DNA of 64,000 nt from Boesenbergia rotunda (Eukaryota > Streptophyta > Magnoliopsida > Zingiberales > Zingiberaceae). The position numbers were made by a program, and so were the translations under genes. The stretch covers positions 93,707 to 157,706 of the forward strand of contig JAGFNQ010004017.1 of assembly GCA_024364735.1 (NCBI GenBank). Direction: 5' to 3'. The notes beneath the pieces were generated by a model. That model was not told where the DNA came from. It did not search any database and saw only the letters and a list, made by a program, of their open reading frames with translations. This document shows, in pieces, positions 21,279 through 32,797 of this stretch. Each line of letters opens with the position of its first letter. The first letter of the stretch is position 1.

Positions 21279-22103
21279 TGTAGGATCGTTTCTGGTACGC
21301 CAGAGGAGGGTGAATAGCGATTCCCGGTTCGTTCTTGTACCTACATTGTTAGTTTGCGCAAGAGGAAACAATAATAATAAATACAAACAACAAAGAAAGC
21401 ACTGCTAACAAACCTATTTACTTGGTATCCACCCCGGCCGGGTGACTAATCCAAGAATCCTTCGGTGGATCACTCCCCGAATAACTTCCGGCTAGCCCGC
21501 GTCGCTCCTTGTGGGTGGAGAAACCTCGCCACAACACCTCGGACACTATCTGGGCACAAAAGACTACTAACACACTTTACCCAAGCGAGTTTCGTCAAGA
21601 AACTCAGCCACCACGACGTCCTCTTTAAATAGGACTCGGGGCTGATTTCTCGCTACCAGTCGACTGCCCCCAGGGCAGTCGACTGGTGCCAGCCAAATTC
21701 GACCATTGACAGCCACAACGTTCGAATTCTGCCAGCTCACCAGTCGCTACCAGTCGACTACCAAAATGGCAGTCGACTGGCCCAGGGTCCAGAACCTACT
21801 ATGAGTTTCTATTTGCTCTGGCAGTCGACTGTTATAACACCAGTCGACTGCCCAGCCTCTACAAACACTCTTCCTCACTCTCTTTACCCTCGTCGACATG
21901 TGCCTTCAAGCATTCTCCCTTGGCTTGCTCCTTGAAGTCCTCTTCCACCGGCTATCGTCCCTCGGATGCGCACGCAAGTCCTCGACCTGCCTCCATGTCA
22001 CCCTTCACGTGTGCCCTTTGAAGTCCACTTCTCAGCTTGCCCTTGGAGTCATCTTCCCTCGGCTCTTGTCCCTTGCCTTAGCTGACTCTTCACCAGCAGC
22101 CTT
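21279..22103 (-). repeat. Truncated SIRE-C-like LTR, minus orientation
   Basis: It begins TGTAGGATCG on plus with GGAGGGTGAATAG just inside, the reverse complement of a SIRE-type LTR end. It has several CAGTCGACTG palindromes (21656-21855). From 21900 it is the reverse complement of the SIRE-C duplicated segment (CCCTCGGATGCGCAC at about 21958). GYP-1 cuts it off at 22103. Confidence 0.75.
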
Positions 22104-24835
22104 TGTAACGCCCGCCCTTATATCTACCCTAAAGGCGGGGTTACGGATCCATACATTCATATCATTCATTATGCTAAGCATGTATAACCAGTGGAAATCA
22201 ATTATACTACAAGAAGTGTAGTAAGCAAGCATTATTAAAGACTAATTTACCAAGCAAGGTTTTCTCATTTCTTTTATATCTACATGCATTTACAACCTAA
22301 TAGGAAGATCATTTAACACACTATAGCATGGAATCTCAAGTAAGAACATAGCAAGAGTTATCTAGTCTTAGATACATGCAAAAGAAGCATTCATAAGCAA
22401 CAAAAAATAGTAAATATCTAGCATTTTACTTAGCATGCATACTACAAGAATTAGACATTAATGATAGTATTATCTAACATGACATAGGTTACATATCTCT
22501 AACTTAATCAACGGTAGAGTAGTCATAATCATCACACATTCAGAGTATAGTAATACAATTTCAATCTTTTATTGGAAGCAGTTTAGATTCTAGGCAAAAT
22601 AAGGTAGATAAGAATCTTTCATCCTTTCCCGAGCCATCACCACACACATCCTCTAGCTTTCCCTCTGCCTCTTCCTTTAGTTCAAGTATTTCTTACCGTT
22701 ATCTGCAGCATAAGAAAACAACATGAAACTAGTAAGCAAAACATGCTTAGTAAGAATCCGGGCCTACTCGCAAAACCATATCGATACATCATATCATGTA
22801 CTCAGTAATCCAGACAGAACTATAAGCATCATAAGCATCACATCACATATTTCTAAGTGCTTTACAGCACAAGATCATATCAAGATAGAATCATAAGCAT
22901 CATAAGCGTCACATCAAATATTTCTAAGTGCTTTACGGAACAAGATCATCACATAATGAGAACATGTTTTTCAAAGAGTTCCATAAAGGTAAATACTTTA
23001 AAATATCATATCATCATCTAGGGCCCAGTTGTAGTACCACATCAAGCGCGTTCCCTAATAAATTGGGGTAGCGAGCCACCAATCAAATTAGAGCAGGACC
23101 CTTCCGTCCTACCAATGCCATGACCTTCAGTTAACATGCACATTGGATTTGTTTAACGACCCCCTTCCGAGTCAGGTACACAACTTTCAAAGTAAAGTAA
23201 TTTATCATGCAATTACTCATATATATATATGCCTAAAGGTACTCTTAATCACATCTTTAAGGGACACACCACACATCAAGGGTGCTCTTGATCCCCTAGG
23301 GACACACCACACATTCGGGTGCTCTTGATCCCAGTTTCAATAGAGTATCCTTTTTAAGCATATCATCAAACACATCATGTTCATATCATCAGGGTGCCCC
23401 ATGGGCTATAAGGCATGCTTTTATACCTAACAAGTTAGGTCACATACATTATACCATATCACATAATTAGTAGCATGCTTCGTGATTTCATTAAGTACTT
23501 CCCAACCCTAGAACTAGGGTTGGCCGAAAGTTACAAGTAAGGAGTTTGGTTTTCCCATCAAGCATTCATTCAAGCATCTTACAAACACTTCACTTATACC
23601 ATTAAGCATGGATATATCATAAGGAAAATCATACAACCTTAAACCCTAATTCTCCTAGGGTTGGCCGAAACATTGTAGAGTAGGGTAGGCTAAGTTTTTG
23701 ACATCCAATCTTCACACAACATTTGCACGACCACTTTATTTACACTACTAATCATGGGAACATAATAAATAGCAAGCAACACAAAAGCTCTTAGTGTTCC
23801 TCCTCTTGGCCGAAACCTTGTAGGGTACCAAACCCTAATTTTTGTTCTCTCAAAAATTTGGAAACAACACATATGGGTATATAGTCCCTAGGGCACTAGC
23901 ATGTATCAAGATTTGATCAAAAAAAACTTCTCTTGGACCTCCACCCATAGGTGGCCGAAACTTGTAGGGTACCAAACCCTAATTTTTGCCTTCTCAAAAT
24001 TTAGAAACAACATACATCCATACCCTAAGTTTCCTAGGGATATCCTCATGCATCAAGAAGCAACCAAACCTTATTCCATGGTGGTGGCCGAATGGTCACA
24101 AGGGAGGAACTCCCATTTTCCAAAGCAACCACAAAAAAACATACAATCAACCGAAAGCGATTACACTGCAGGCGAGAGGATACTTACATACTAGCGCTGG
24201 AATTTAACCTTCTTTAAATCGTAGGGTACCCTACACTTGAAGGGTATGTGAAAACCTTTTTTTTTCCAAATTTCCTCTAGGACTCTTGGTCTTGGTAGAG
24301 GGCAATGGCACTTGGACTCTCCCTCTTGCAATTACCCTAGGGTTAGAACCCTAAGATGATGTTTTCGAAAATGGAAAAAGGGAAGAGGATGAAGGAGGTT
24401 TCGGTGGGGAGAAGTGAGAAAGAAGAAGAGAAGAAAAGGAAGTTATTCCAACTTCCCTTATTTATACTTCTCTCATGAAAAGACATGTCTCTTCACTCTT
24501 ACACACTTAACAAGCATGTTCCTTACTCCTTCTACATGAAATATTGCTTGGTTCATTGGTTATGACATGGTGAGTGCAACTAGGAGGTTCAAGGTTCAAT
24601 CCTTGCTTCCTCCTTTCTAGCTCTTTTTTTTATCACAATTTGCACTAACCCATATCAAAGCCCATTAAGCCAAGCCCATCATGAAATTTCATAATATTAA
24701 TAATATTTCATTAATATAATATTTCATGCATTCATGACATTTCATAGCATGTGATTGCATGAAATTTATATCATTTCATTATAACCATTTTCATACATCG
24801 TCATGATTTTACATTGACAAATTTGGGGTGTTACA
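22104..24835 (-). repeat. GYP-1 3' LTR (left copy)
   Basis: 2732 bp. TATA box on minus at 24470-24477. It contains the repeated phrase GGGACACACCACACAT (23264, 23298), degenerate copies of a unit containing GGCCGAAA and AAACCCTA (23500-24100), and a conserved GTAAGTAT splice-donor-like motif on minus near 24185. Confidence 0.9.
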
Positions 24836-24855
24836 ATCCTCCCCTCTTATAGAAA

Positions 24856-25243
24856 GTTCGTCCCGAACTTAAACAGTTCCGGGTACTTTGATGATCGTAT
24901 TTCCTGTTCCCAGGTGGCTTCTTCAAACTGCTGGTTCCGCCACAGAACTTTCACTAAGGGTATTTCCTGTTCCTTAGCCTCTTAACTTCCCGATCGAGGA
25001 TCTGGATCGGCCGGCGTTCAGAACTAAGGCTCTCCTGTTCTTGCACTGGTGGGGTTCTATAATTTGAATCGCATCAGGGATACACTTCTTGAGCATCGAC
25101 ACATGGAAGACGTTGTGGATAGCCGCCATTTCTGGCGGTAACTCCAGTTCGTAGGCCACCTTGCCTATCGTCTCAAATTGGTAGGGTCCCACGTATCGCG
25201 GACTCAGTTTCCCCTTCTTTCCGAATCTCATCACCCCTTTCAT
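24856..25243 (-). pseudogene. pol: GYP-1 integrase C-terminus and chromodomain, frameshifted
   Basis: The frame from 25243 carries the Gypsy integrase tail (YVGPYQFETIGKVAYELELPP, then HNVFHVSMLKK). A different frame further down (about 24990-24870) encodes KVLWRNQQFEEATWE, the core of a retrotransposon chromodomain, followed by a stop at about 24856. A frameshift lies between them at about 24975. Chromodomains of this group guide integration towards particular chromatin. Confidence 0.75.
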
Positions 25244-26393
25244 AGGGGCTACCTTCAGGAATACCGAATCTCCACCTCGAACTCAAGTGTCGACGTCGTT
25301 TATCGGCGTAGCTCTTCTGCCGACTCTGAGCAGTCTCTATCCGCTGGCGGATATTCTTTATAGCCTGAGTGGTCTCATCAATAATATCGGTCTGGAGTCC
25401 CATCTCCCTCTTTTCACCACTCTCATGCCAGCATAAAGGAGATCTGCATTTTCTTCCGTACAGTGCTTCGTACGGTGCCATCCCGATAGTAGCCTGATAA
25501 CTGTTGTTATAAGCAAACTCTGCCAGGCTCAGGTATCGACACCAGCTTCCCTTGAAGTCCAAGGTGCAAGCTCGTAACATATCTTCTAGTATCTGGTTTA
25601 CTCGTTCAGTCTGCCCGTCAGTCTGGGGGTGAAAGGCTGTACTAAACTTCAGCTTCGTGCCAAGGGCCTTCTGCACGTGTCCCCAAAAGTCAGAAGTAAA
25701 TCGACCATCTCGGTCAGAGACAATGGTCTTGGGAATCCCGTGTAGTCGGACAATCTCCTTGACGTACAGTTGAGCCAGCTGCTCAACTGAATAAGTCATC
25801 CTGATAGCCAGAAAATGTGCGGACTTGGTCAATCGGTCCACAATAACCCATATACTATCATATCCATTCGTAGTCCGAGGTAGCCCTGATATGAAATCCA
25901 TAGATATGTCCTCCCATTTCCACTCGGGAATAGGTAGAGGCTGCAGAACTCCCCCAGGTCTCTGGTGTTCTGCTTTGACCCTCTGGCAGGTCAAACACAT
26001 GCTAATATAATGGGCTACATCTTTCTTCATGCCGGACCACCAAAATTTGCCCTTCAGATCTTGATACATCTTGGTAGACCCAGGATGCATCGCATAAGGC
26101 ATTCTGTGAGCTTCTTCGAGTATCCTCGTCCGTAAATCGGAGTCGTCGGGAACGCATAATCGATCCCGGAGATATAAGACTCCGCTATCGGAAATCCGGA
26201 ATCCCTCGTCCTTGCCTTCAAGAATCTCCTGCCTGATTCTCTGAAGACTCGGATCGAGATTCTGCTTCTCCAGAATACCATCAAATAATGTCGGCGCAAT
26301 CTGTAGGGTAGAAAGCTGTCCCGATATAATCTCGATTCCGAAATCCATAATTTCTTCCCCTAAGGGTCGTGACAAGGCTGATAAAGACAACAA
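25173..26393 (-). pseudogene. pol: GYP-1 integrase
   Basis: Integrase joins element DNA to the genome. Visible are the HHCC zinc region (EEAHRMPYAMHPGSTKMYQDL, then CLTCQRVK), the core with first Asp in DFISGLP, second Asp in VSDRDGRF and Glu in GQTERVNQILED. The late motif NNSYQATIGMAPYEALYGR also appears. The catalytic triad therefore looks intact. The frame is shifted near its end (about 25280), where the MKGVMRFG continuation moves to another frame. Confidence 0.88.
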
Positions 26394-26399
26394 TGCAGC

Positions 26400-26985
26400 A
26401 CATGATTTTCTACTGAGGCATCCGCTACCTTGTTGGCTTTTCCCGGATGGTACAAGATCTCACAGTCGTAGTCCTTGACCAACTCGAGCCATCGGCGTTG
26501 TCGCATATTCAGGTCCTGCTGGGTGAGAAATACCGCAGACTCTGGTGGTCAGTAAAGACTTTGCACTGAGTGCCATATAAATAATGCCTCCATATTTTCA
26601 GCGCGAAGACCACCGCTGCTAATCCAAATCATGGATAGGATAATTCTTTTATGTCCTTAATTGTCTAGAGGCGTAGGCAATCACCTTCCATTTTGCATAA
26701 GTACAGCTCCGAGTCCAGTTTGGATGCGTCGCTGTACATATCGAAACCCGTATCACTTTCGGGAAGAGTCAATATAGGAGCGCTAGTCAGCCTCCTTTTC
26801 AGTTCAGAGAAACTCTTCTCACATTCCTCGGTCCAGGTATATTTCTTATCTTTCTTTGTAAGAGCTGTCATAGGGCTGCAATCCGAGAGAAGTTCTCTAC
26901 GAATTTTCTGTAATAACCTGCTAACCCCAGAAAACTTCTGACTCACTGGCATTCTTGGGTCTGGACCAGTTACTTACGGCCTCAA
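26400..26985 (-). pseudogene. pol: GYP-1 RT connection and RNase H, badly decayed
   Basis: The segment 26952-26665 encodes the end of the reverse transcriptase and connection (FSGVSRLLQKIRR, CEKSFSELKRRLTSAPIL, then DMYSDASK, an RNase H start). The rest of RNase H down to about 26400 is recognisable only in pieces (such as the region around 26460, QRRWLELVKDYDCEI-like) because of frameshifts and stops. Confidence 0.6.
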
Positions 26986-26987
26986 TT

Positions 26988-28571
26988 TTAATTGGGTCGA
27001 CCATCACTCCGTCCTTGGAGATAATGTCCCAAGAATGACACTTGATTCAGCCAGAACTCACATTTCGAAAATTTAGCATACAGTTGTTCTTTCTGAAGAA
27101 TCTGTAATACTATACTCAGGTGCTCTGCATGCTCTTCGGAAGTCCTCGAATAAATAAGGATGTCGTCGATGAAGACGATCACAAATCTGTCGAGAAATGC
27201 CGAGAAAATCCGATTCATAAGGTCCATGAATATTGCCGGAGCATTAGTAACTCCAAACGGCATCACTACGAACTCATAATGTCCGTATCTCGTCCGGAAA
27301 GCAGTTTTGGGTATATCCTCATTTTTCACCCGGACTTGGTGATAACCAGACCTCAGATCGATCTTAGAGAAAACCGTAGCTCCCTTTAACTGATCGAACA
27401 GGTCATCTATCCTGGGTAGAGGGTACCTGTTCTTTATGGTCACATTGTTTAATGCCCGATAGTCGATACACATACGCATCGACCCGTCCTTCTTTTTCGA
27501 ACAGTACGGGAGCTCCCCAGGGGGAATGACTAGGGCGGATAAGTCCCTTGTCGAGTAGNGAAATCCAGAACATCCATTCTCTAACATTTTCCTTGCTTTC
27601 AGAGCCGATAAGAATTTGCCAGTCTTCTTCCTCGGCTCGCCGATAAATTCAAAGTGGATTCCCGCCTCGGGTCGGAAGACAACCCTTCGTTTACGGCACT
27701 CAATAGAAGCGCCGTATTTGTTCAAAAAGTTCATGCCCAATATCATATCATAATCGGCCATATGAAGCACTATTAGATCGCAGTAGAGCTCCCTATCTGC
27801 GATGTTGATCGGTGTGGCCCGTAGCATTTGGGTAGAGGCCATCACCTCCCCCGAGGGCAATGTAGTCAGAAACTTGCAATCTAGTTCTTGCAGTGGCATA
27901 TCATATCTCGTGGCATATAGCATGGAAATAAAGGAATGCGTTGCTCCAGTGTCAAATAATGCAGTAGCAGGATGAATGTAAATAACTATCTGACCTGTGA
28001 CAACGGTAGAGGCAGTCGCCACGTCTTCCTTGGTAAGCGAGAAAACCCAGGCGTCTGTTGTAGCAGGCGGGGCTTCTAATCGCCCCTGATAAATAGGCGT
28101 ACCATCGATGACAACCTGCATATGGTGAAGCTGGGGAGGAGCACCTTTGTGCTGAATATACTGCTGCTGAGGTGCCTTAGCGGCAGTAGGACACTCTCTG
28201 GCAAAGTGTCCTTCCTTCCCGCAAGTATAACATCTCTTGGCACCCCATAAGCATGCCCCGAGGTGCATCTTCCCACAGGTGGCACAAGGAGGGTGCTTAG
28301 GCTTCTTGCCTTTCAAATCACCAGTAGACTTGTTCCATGACTTTCTTTTTCCATTGTGGTTCTTCTTCCAGTGGGGGTTAGTGTTCCGAGTCCTTTGATT
28401 TTCCGACTGACTCTGATTCTGTGTACTGGCTGGGGCCTGCTTCTGCTGGCTGATATTCTTCAGATAGTGCTCAGCATTCAGGGCGCCGCTGACTAGCTCT
28501 TCTGCAGTCTGTGGCCTATGAACGCCACCGGCTACACTCAGAGCAATGTCGGGCCTAAGCATTCTTAGCAT
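26988..28571 (-). pseudogene. pol: GYP-1 zinc knuckle, protease and reverse transcriptase with internal deletion
   Basis: One long frame contains a Cys/His region CATCGKMHLGAC and knuckle CYTCGKEGHFAREC, then protease with active site ALFDTGATHSFIS, then RT (MCIDYRALNNVTIKNRYPLPRIDDLF ... FSKIDLRSGYHQ ... MPFGVTNAPA ... FIDDILIYS). Between protease (about 27600) and RT (about 27530) the usual linker and first RT segment are missing, and the sequence has an ambiguous base N at 27559. So a deletion or assembly patch lies there. RT otherwise has its FIDD catalytic motif. The frame follows gag in the same phase. Confidence 0.85.
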
Positions 28572-29207
28572 TAATCTGACCCTTTCCCTTTCAGTACTAA
28601 CCAGCTCCGGACATAATCATGCCAGTCGGTTAAATTTCTGGACGGCCTCGTTGACAGAGAGATTCCCCTGTCGAAATTCGGTGAACTCATCAAAATGCCT
28701 GTTGGTCACCCTCATATGGAAGAACTCCTCCAGAAATTCAGACTCGAAATCCTTCCATTTCATCTGGTCCACCGATCTTCTGGCCTTCACCCGTTCCCAC
28801 CACATCCGAGCATCGCCGGAGAGGCAGAACGAGACACACTTGACCTTTTCGTGTTCCGGCCAGTCAAGAAGTTCCACGGTGCTTTCCACTGTTTTGAGCC
28901 AGGACTGGGCGTCCCACGGCTCGCAGATGCCGGAGAACTTATCCGGCTTCAGTCGTTGCCACTGTATCAAATAGGCCTCTTGTCGGACTGCTCTGGCCAT
29001 AGTGTCTAAGGGCGCCTGTGCAGCCGGAGGTTCAGTGGTTATGGCGTCCTGACTTCCCGCAGGGGTGGCAGTGTTAGTCTGCTGGGTCATCAGCGTGTTT
29101 ATCATCTGCTGCTGCTCAGTGACCTGGCGCTGCAGCTCAGTGATCACCTGCAACAGGTCAGGTGGGGGTGCTGTCTCGTTACCCCTAGTACTATGCCTTC
29201 TAGCCAT
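28572..29207 (-). pseudogene. gag: GYP-1 gag, one in-frame TGA
   Basis: The probable start is ATG at 29207 (MARRHSTRGNETAPPPD). The frame is open further up, but those residues look like leader translation. A Gln-rich coiled stretch (LQRQVTEQQQMINTL) precedes the Gypsy gag domain (WWERVKARRSVDQMKWKDF, then FHMRVTNRHFDEFTEF). TGA near 28617-28619 replaces the Arg usual in RLA(R)LCPE, fitting CGA to TGA. The frame then continues into the knuckle and protease part. Confidence 0.82.
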
Positions 29208-29386
29208 ATCTATCATGTAGACAGTAAATGACTTCATAAGCCTTATAATTCTATCTTCACTTGTTATACAAGTATTAATCATCTCCATTTCTATCATTAC
29301 TGTACATGAATTAAATAAGCGAGTTAGGATTTCTTACTTGGAAGCGGCAGGAGGAAGCTTGATGTGTGTGTGGTGGAGGGGAAACC

Positions 29387-29399
29387 TGCTCTGATACCA
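29387..29399 (-). other. Primer binding site of GYP-1
   Basis: On minus TGGTATCAGAGCA lies three bases from the 5' LTR; complementary to initiator-Met tRNA. Confidence 0.88.
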
Positions 29400-29402
29400 A
29401 CT

Positions 29403-32153
29403 TGTAACGCCCGGCCTTATATCTACCCTAAAGGCGGGGTTACGGGTCCATACACTCATATCATACAATCATATTAAGCATGTATATCCAAACAAAACAG
29501 TTACATACAACAAATATACTAGGCATGCCTATTGAAGACTAATTTACCAAGCATGGTTTTTCATTTCTTTTATATCTACATGCTTTTACAACCTAATAGG
29601 AAGATCATGTAACACACTATAGCATGGAATAAACATGGTTTGAACAAGATAAAACATAGGAATATAGCAAGAGTTATCTAGTCTTAGATACATGCAAAGG
29701 AAGCATTCATAAGAAACAAAAAATAGTAATTACCTAGTATTTTCCTTAGCATGCATTCTACACATTTAAACATTAATGATAGTATTATCTAGCATAACAT
29801 AGGTTCCATATCACTAACTCAATCACAGTAGAGTAGTCATGATCATCACCCATTCAGAGTATAGCAATACAATTTCAATAGTAATTATTGGAAGCAGTTT
29901 AGATTCTAGACAAAACAAGGTAGATAGAATCTTTCGTTCTTTCCCGAGCCATCACCACACACATCCTCCAGCCTTCCCTCTGCCTCTTCCTTTAGTTCGA
30001 GTATTTCTTACCGCTATCTGCAGCATAAGAAACAACATGAACTAGTAAGCAAAACATGCTTAGTAAGAATCCGGGCCTACTCGCAAAACCATATCGATAC
30101 ATCATATCATGTACTCAGTAATCAAGATAGAACAAGATTATCAGCATCATAAGCATCTCATCAAGCATCATAAACATCACATCAAATATCTCTAAGTACT
30201 TTACAGAACAAGATTATCTCACAATGAGAAATAATATGTTTTTCAAAAGCAGTTCCATAATGGTAAGTACTTGAAAATACAATATCTCCAGGGCCCAGTT
30301 GTAGTACCACATCATGCGCGTTCCCTAATAAATTGGGGTAGCGAGCCACCAATCTAATTAGAGCAGGACCCTTCCGTCCTACCAATGCCATGACCTTCAG
30401 TTAACATGCACATTGGATTTGTTTAACGACCCCCTTCCGAGTCGGGTACACAACTTTCAAAGTAAAGTAATTTATCATTCAATTACTCATATATGTATAT
30501 GCCTAAAGGTACTCTTAATCACTTCTCAAAGGGACACACCACACATTCGGGTGCTCTTGATCCCCTAGGGACACACCACACATTCGGGTGCTCTTGATCC
30601 CAGTTCAATAGAGTATCCTTTTTTTTTTGTTAAGCATATTATCAACCACATCTCAACCACATCATGCTCATGTCATAAGAGTGCCCCATGGGCTATAAGG
30701 CATGCTTTTATACCTAACAAGATAGGTCACATAATTTATACACACAACATATAAGTGTAGCATGCTTCATGGTTTCATTAAGGACCACCCAACCCTAGCA
30801 CTAGGGTTGGCCGAAAGTCACAGGTAAAGGAGTTTGGTTTTCCAATCAAATAATTCATTCAAGCATTCTTACAAACACCTCACCTATACTTATTAAGCAT
30901 GGATATATCAAAAGAAAAATCATACAACCTTTACCCTAATTCCCCTAGGGTTGGCCGAATGGTGTAAAATGGCTAGGCTAGGTTTTTTTTTGACATCCAA
31001 CCTTCATACAAACATTCACACAAACATGTTATCTCCACTACTATTCATAAGAACATAATAGGTTAGCAAGCAACTCAAAAACCCTAGCCCTCCTCCTCTT
31101 GGCCGAAAGTTATATAGGGTGCCAAACCCTAATTTTGTCTTCTAAAAAATTTGGAAAACAACACACATGTATACCACATTTGTTTAGCATTCATGACATG
31201 TATCAAGAAGTAATTCACTTCACAATCCCAAGGAATCCAAGCTTGGCCGAAACCTTGTAGGGTACAAAAACCCTAACTTTTGTTATCACATCATGATGGA
31301 AAAATACCATAAATTCATACCCTACGTTCCTAGGGATACCCTCATGCATCAAGAAGCAACCAAAGCCTATTAAAAGGAGGTGGCCGAAAGTTTCATAAAG
31401 GAAGGTCCTTGTGATTTTTCAAAAGAATGAAACAAGCACACATTCAATAATAATTATGCCGCAGGCGAGAGGATACTTACATCCTAGCGCTGGATTTTAA
31501 CCTTCTTAAAATCGTAGGGTACCCTACACTTGAAGGGTATGTGAAAGCCTTTTTCTTCCAATTTTCCTCTAAGACTCCTTAGTCTTGGTAGAAGGCAAAG
31601 ACACTTGGGCTTCCCTCCTTGCAATTGCCCTAGGGTTAGAACCCTTGGATGAAGTTTTCGAAAATGGAAGAAGAGAAGGGGATGATGGTGGTTTCGGTGG
31701 GGAAGGAAGAAGAAGAAGAGAAGAAAAGGAAGTTATTCCAACTTCCCATATTTATACTTTTCTCATGAAAAGACATGTCTCTTCACCCTTACACACTTAA
31801 CAAGCATGTTCCTTACTCCTTCTACATGAAATATTGCTTGGTTCATTGGTTAGACATGGTGAGTGAAACTAAGAGGTTCAAGGTTCAATCCTTGCTTCCT
31901 CCTTTCTAGCTCTTCTTTTTATCACAATTTACACTAACCCATATCAAAGCCCATTAAGCCAAGCCCATCATGAAATTTCATAATATTAATAATATTTCAT
32001 GCTAATATTTCATGATAATAATATTTCATGAATATAATATTTCACGCATTCATGACATTTCATAGCATGTGATTGCATGAACTTTACATCATTTCCTTAT
32101 CATCATTTTTCATGCATCGTCATGATATTATATTGAAAATTTGGGGTGTTACA
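29403..32153 (-). repeat. GYP-1 5' LTR (right copy)
   Basis: 2751 bp, many substitutions and small indels relative to the left copy. TATA box on minus at 31749-31756. Splice-donor-like motif on minus near 31470. A 39-bp duplication (GGGACACACCACACATTCGG at 30531 and 30569) and a short open frame at 30391-30182 (MALVGRKGPALIRLV...) recur in the solo LTR at 52339-55157. Confidence 0.9.
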
Positions 32154-32797
32154 ATTAATTATAACAAATCGTTTTCTAAGGGTGGCTCCCCGAGGCTCAG
32201 ATACCCAAAGAAAAGTAATTTATTGTAAATCCAATTTGGTCCGCTTCGGAAGCGTAACCAAATTAAACATGACAATCTAATTTAAAATTCGAAAATTAAA
32301 TTACAACAACTAACTTTAAATTGGACGGCTCCCCGAGGCTCAATCCAAAATAAAGAATTTTTTTGTCAATTTAAAACCCAATTCAAATTTAATTGTCAAT
32401 TAATTGTCCATAAATTTGTCTAGACTTTCTTGAAAGAAAGTGCCCAAAATTGCGAGATTTCATAATTGGTTTTCAGAATAATTGTAAGTTTCTGGTACAA
32501 AGAAAACTTACATATTTCCAAAATTAAAAAATTTCTAAAATAGAAAATTTTCCAAAATTGAAAAGTTTCCAAAGATGGAAAGTTTTCACAATTATTATAA
32601 AATTTCAGAAACTAGAAAATTTCAAAAGTTTGCGAAATTTCATGAGGATTTCCAAACTTAGAAATTTCTAAATCTAAAATTTATTATAATTTGAAAGTTT
32701 CCATAATTGAAATTTTTTTTCAAAATTGAGATCATGACAAAGTTTTTCGCAAAACAATTATATGATTATGTCGAACACTAACCGGCTCTGATACCAC
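32154..32797 (-). mobile_element. Copia 5' leader remnant with primer site
   Basis: AT-rich non-coding DNA with the repeated phrase GGCTCCCCGAGGCTCA (32185, 32328). Primer site GTGGTATCAGAGCC on minus at 32784-32797. The rest of this minus-strand element was lost where GYP-1 now ends. Confidence 0.7.

Larger units (their letters stand above)
22104..32153 (-). mobile_element. GYP-1: Gypsy chromovirus (Tekay/Del-like), decayed
   Basis: LTRs at 22104-24835 and 29403-32153 (TGTAAC...GTTACA) bound gag, protease, RT, integrase and a chromodomain on minus. The primer site lies next to the right LTR and a polypurine tract (AAGAGGGGAGGA in sense, 24837-24848) next to the left. Domain order, LTR ends and the chromodomain fit the Tekay/Del lineage. 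Flanking pentamers differ (GCCTT at 22099-22103, ATTAA at 32154-32158) and the two flanks are different repeats. The present element may therefore be a recombinant of two insertions. Confidence 0.88.

Noticed and set aside
23500..24100. Telomere-like AAACCCTA words
   Set aside because: Isolated words in a degenerate LTR repeat with GGCCGAAA, not a head-to-tail array.
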